Below, piece after piece: positions 6,056-6,656 of a stretch of DNA of 6,656 nt. The stretch's first letter is position 1. Each line of letters starts with the position of its first letter. The notes beneath the pieces were generated by a model. The model was not told the origin of the DNA, searched no databases, and saw only the letters and a program-made list of their open reading frames with translations. Source of the DNA: Pseudomonadota bacterium (GTDB lineage Bacteria > Pseudomonadota > Alphaproteobacteria > Acetobacterales > Acetobacteraceae); NCBI GenBank assembly GCA_021805485.1, contig JAJZFF010000611.1, positions 1 through 6,656 of the forward strand. The letters are read 5' to 3'. A program made the position numbers and the translations under genes.

Positions 6056-6656
6056 CCGAGTCCAGGCTGGATGCGAAAGGCTGGGTGCGCCAGCAGACGT
6101 CCGGCGCGCGCGCCGCCGCGCTGCCGGCGGTCGCGCTGGGACTGGTCCTGGTGGTGCTGGCCGTCGCCCAGGCCCGGATCATTGCCGCCGCCCTGATCGG
6201 GAGCGGTGCCCGGCCCTGGCTGGTCGCCGGCTTCGTCGCCCTCGCCCTGGCGCGGGCCGGGCTCGGCATCGCCGCCGAGCGCGCTGCCGTGGCGGCTGGC
6301 GCGGCGGGGCGCCGCCGCCTGCGGCACGACGTGCTGGGCCGCCTGCTGGAGGCCGGTCCGGCGCTGGTGCGGCAGCGCCATTCGGGCGAGCTGGCCGCCG
6401 CCGTCGTGGACCGGGTCGAAGCGCTCGACGGATTGTTCGCCCGCTGGCTGCCGGCCTCGATCGTGGCCGTCGCCGGACCGGCGCTGGTGCTGCTCGCCGC
6501 CCTCCTCGCCGACCCTCTCGCCGCCGCCGTTCTGGCTGGGGCCGGGCTGCTCGTCCCGCTCGGCATGGCGCTCGCCGGCATCGGCGCCGCCGTCGCCTCG
6601 CGCCGGCAGTTCCTGGCCATGGCTCGGCTCCAGGCGCGGTTTCTCGACCGCGTGCG
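6052..6656 (+). CDS. cydD: CydD, ABC exporter subunit required for cytochrome bd assembly (partial, 3' end off the right edge)
   Basis: CydD pairs with CydC in a heterodimeric inner-membrane ABC transporter needed to assemble cytochrome bd oxidase. It was long described as a cysteine/glutathione exporter; more recent structural work on the E. coli complex points to heme. The visible 201 residues are the first part of the transmembrane domain. Hydrophobic segments are at about 22-43, 55-73, 133-152 and 156-180. Between them, RLRHDVLGRLLEAGPALVRQ (89-108), SGELAAAVVDRVEALDG (111-127) and LFARWLPA (128-135) match the CydD pattern (SGELA...D.VEALDG.FARYLPA). MARLQARFLDRV (190-201) begins the conserved coupling region. 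The Walker A, signature and Walker B motifs lie beyond the window. No clear ribosome site is seen. GTG at 6040 is an in-frame alternative that would add four residues, and the short upstream ORF ends across the ATG. cydC would be expected just to the right. Confidence 0.85.
   Translation, partial: MTESRLDAKGWVRQQTSGARAAALPAVALGLVLVVLAVAQARIIAAALIGSGARPWLVAGFVALALARAGLGIAAERAAVAAGAAGRRRLRHDVLGRLLEAGPALVRQRHSGELAAAVVDRVEALDGLFARWLPASIVAVAGPALVLLAALLADPLAAAVLAGAGLLVPLGMALAGIGAAVASRRQFLAMARLQARFLDRV

Overview
The window comes from a GC-rich genome (roughly 70% by eye) with strong G/C bias at third codon positions. The protein sequences look alphaproteobacterial. The trpE N-terminus, the PpiD-type protein directly upstream of trpE and the short one-domain TrmO all fit Rhodospirillales/Acetobacteraceae. 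The family-level placement is an inference from protein style and gene order, not a measured result.

Layout, left to right. A minus-strand glycosyltransferase of the MurG-like/COG4671 type runs off the left edge; 391 codons are visible and no stop. A 249-bp divergent intergenic region follows, holding a perfect 8-bp hairpin. Then five plus-strand genes follow: a TrmO-type tRNA t6A37 methyltransferase; a 640-residue inner-membrane-anchored PpiD/SurA-type periplasmic foldase; trpE (anthranilate synthase component I); a 148-residue DUF488 protein; and cydD, the first 201 codons of which are visible before the right edge. Gaps are 83 bp (trmO-ppiD), 91 bp (ppiD-trpE), a 4-bp ATGA overlap (trpE-DUF488) and 83 bp (DUF488-cydD). 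No gap of 300 bp or more lacks a gene.

How the genes relate. This looks like a housekeeping neighbourhood: tRNA modification, envelope protein folding, tryptophan biosynthesis and assembly of the cytochrome bd respiratory branch. Only trpE and the DUF488 gene are tightly coupled by overlap. The glycosyltransferase is transcribed the other way and probably belongs to a polysaccharide gene set beyond the left edge. TrpE has no fused or adjacent glutaminase (TrpG) in view, so its partner must be encoded elsewhere.

I found no tRNA or rRNA, CRISPR array, insertion sequence, phage gene or toxin/defence module, and nothing that amounts to a clearly new system. The observations most worth a second look are a 16-bp direct repeat just upstream of trpE, the unusual trpE-DUF488-cydD gene order, loss of both expected parvulin histidines in the PpiD-like protein, and a 28-codon ORF that starts immediately after the DUF488 stop and ends across the cydD start codon.
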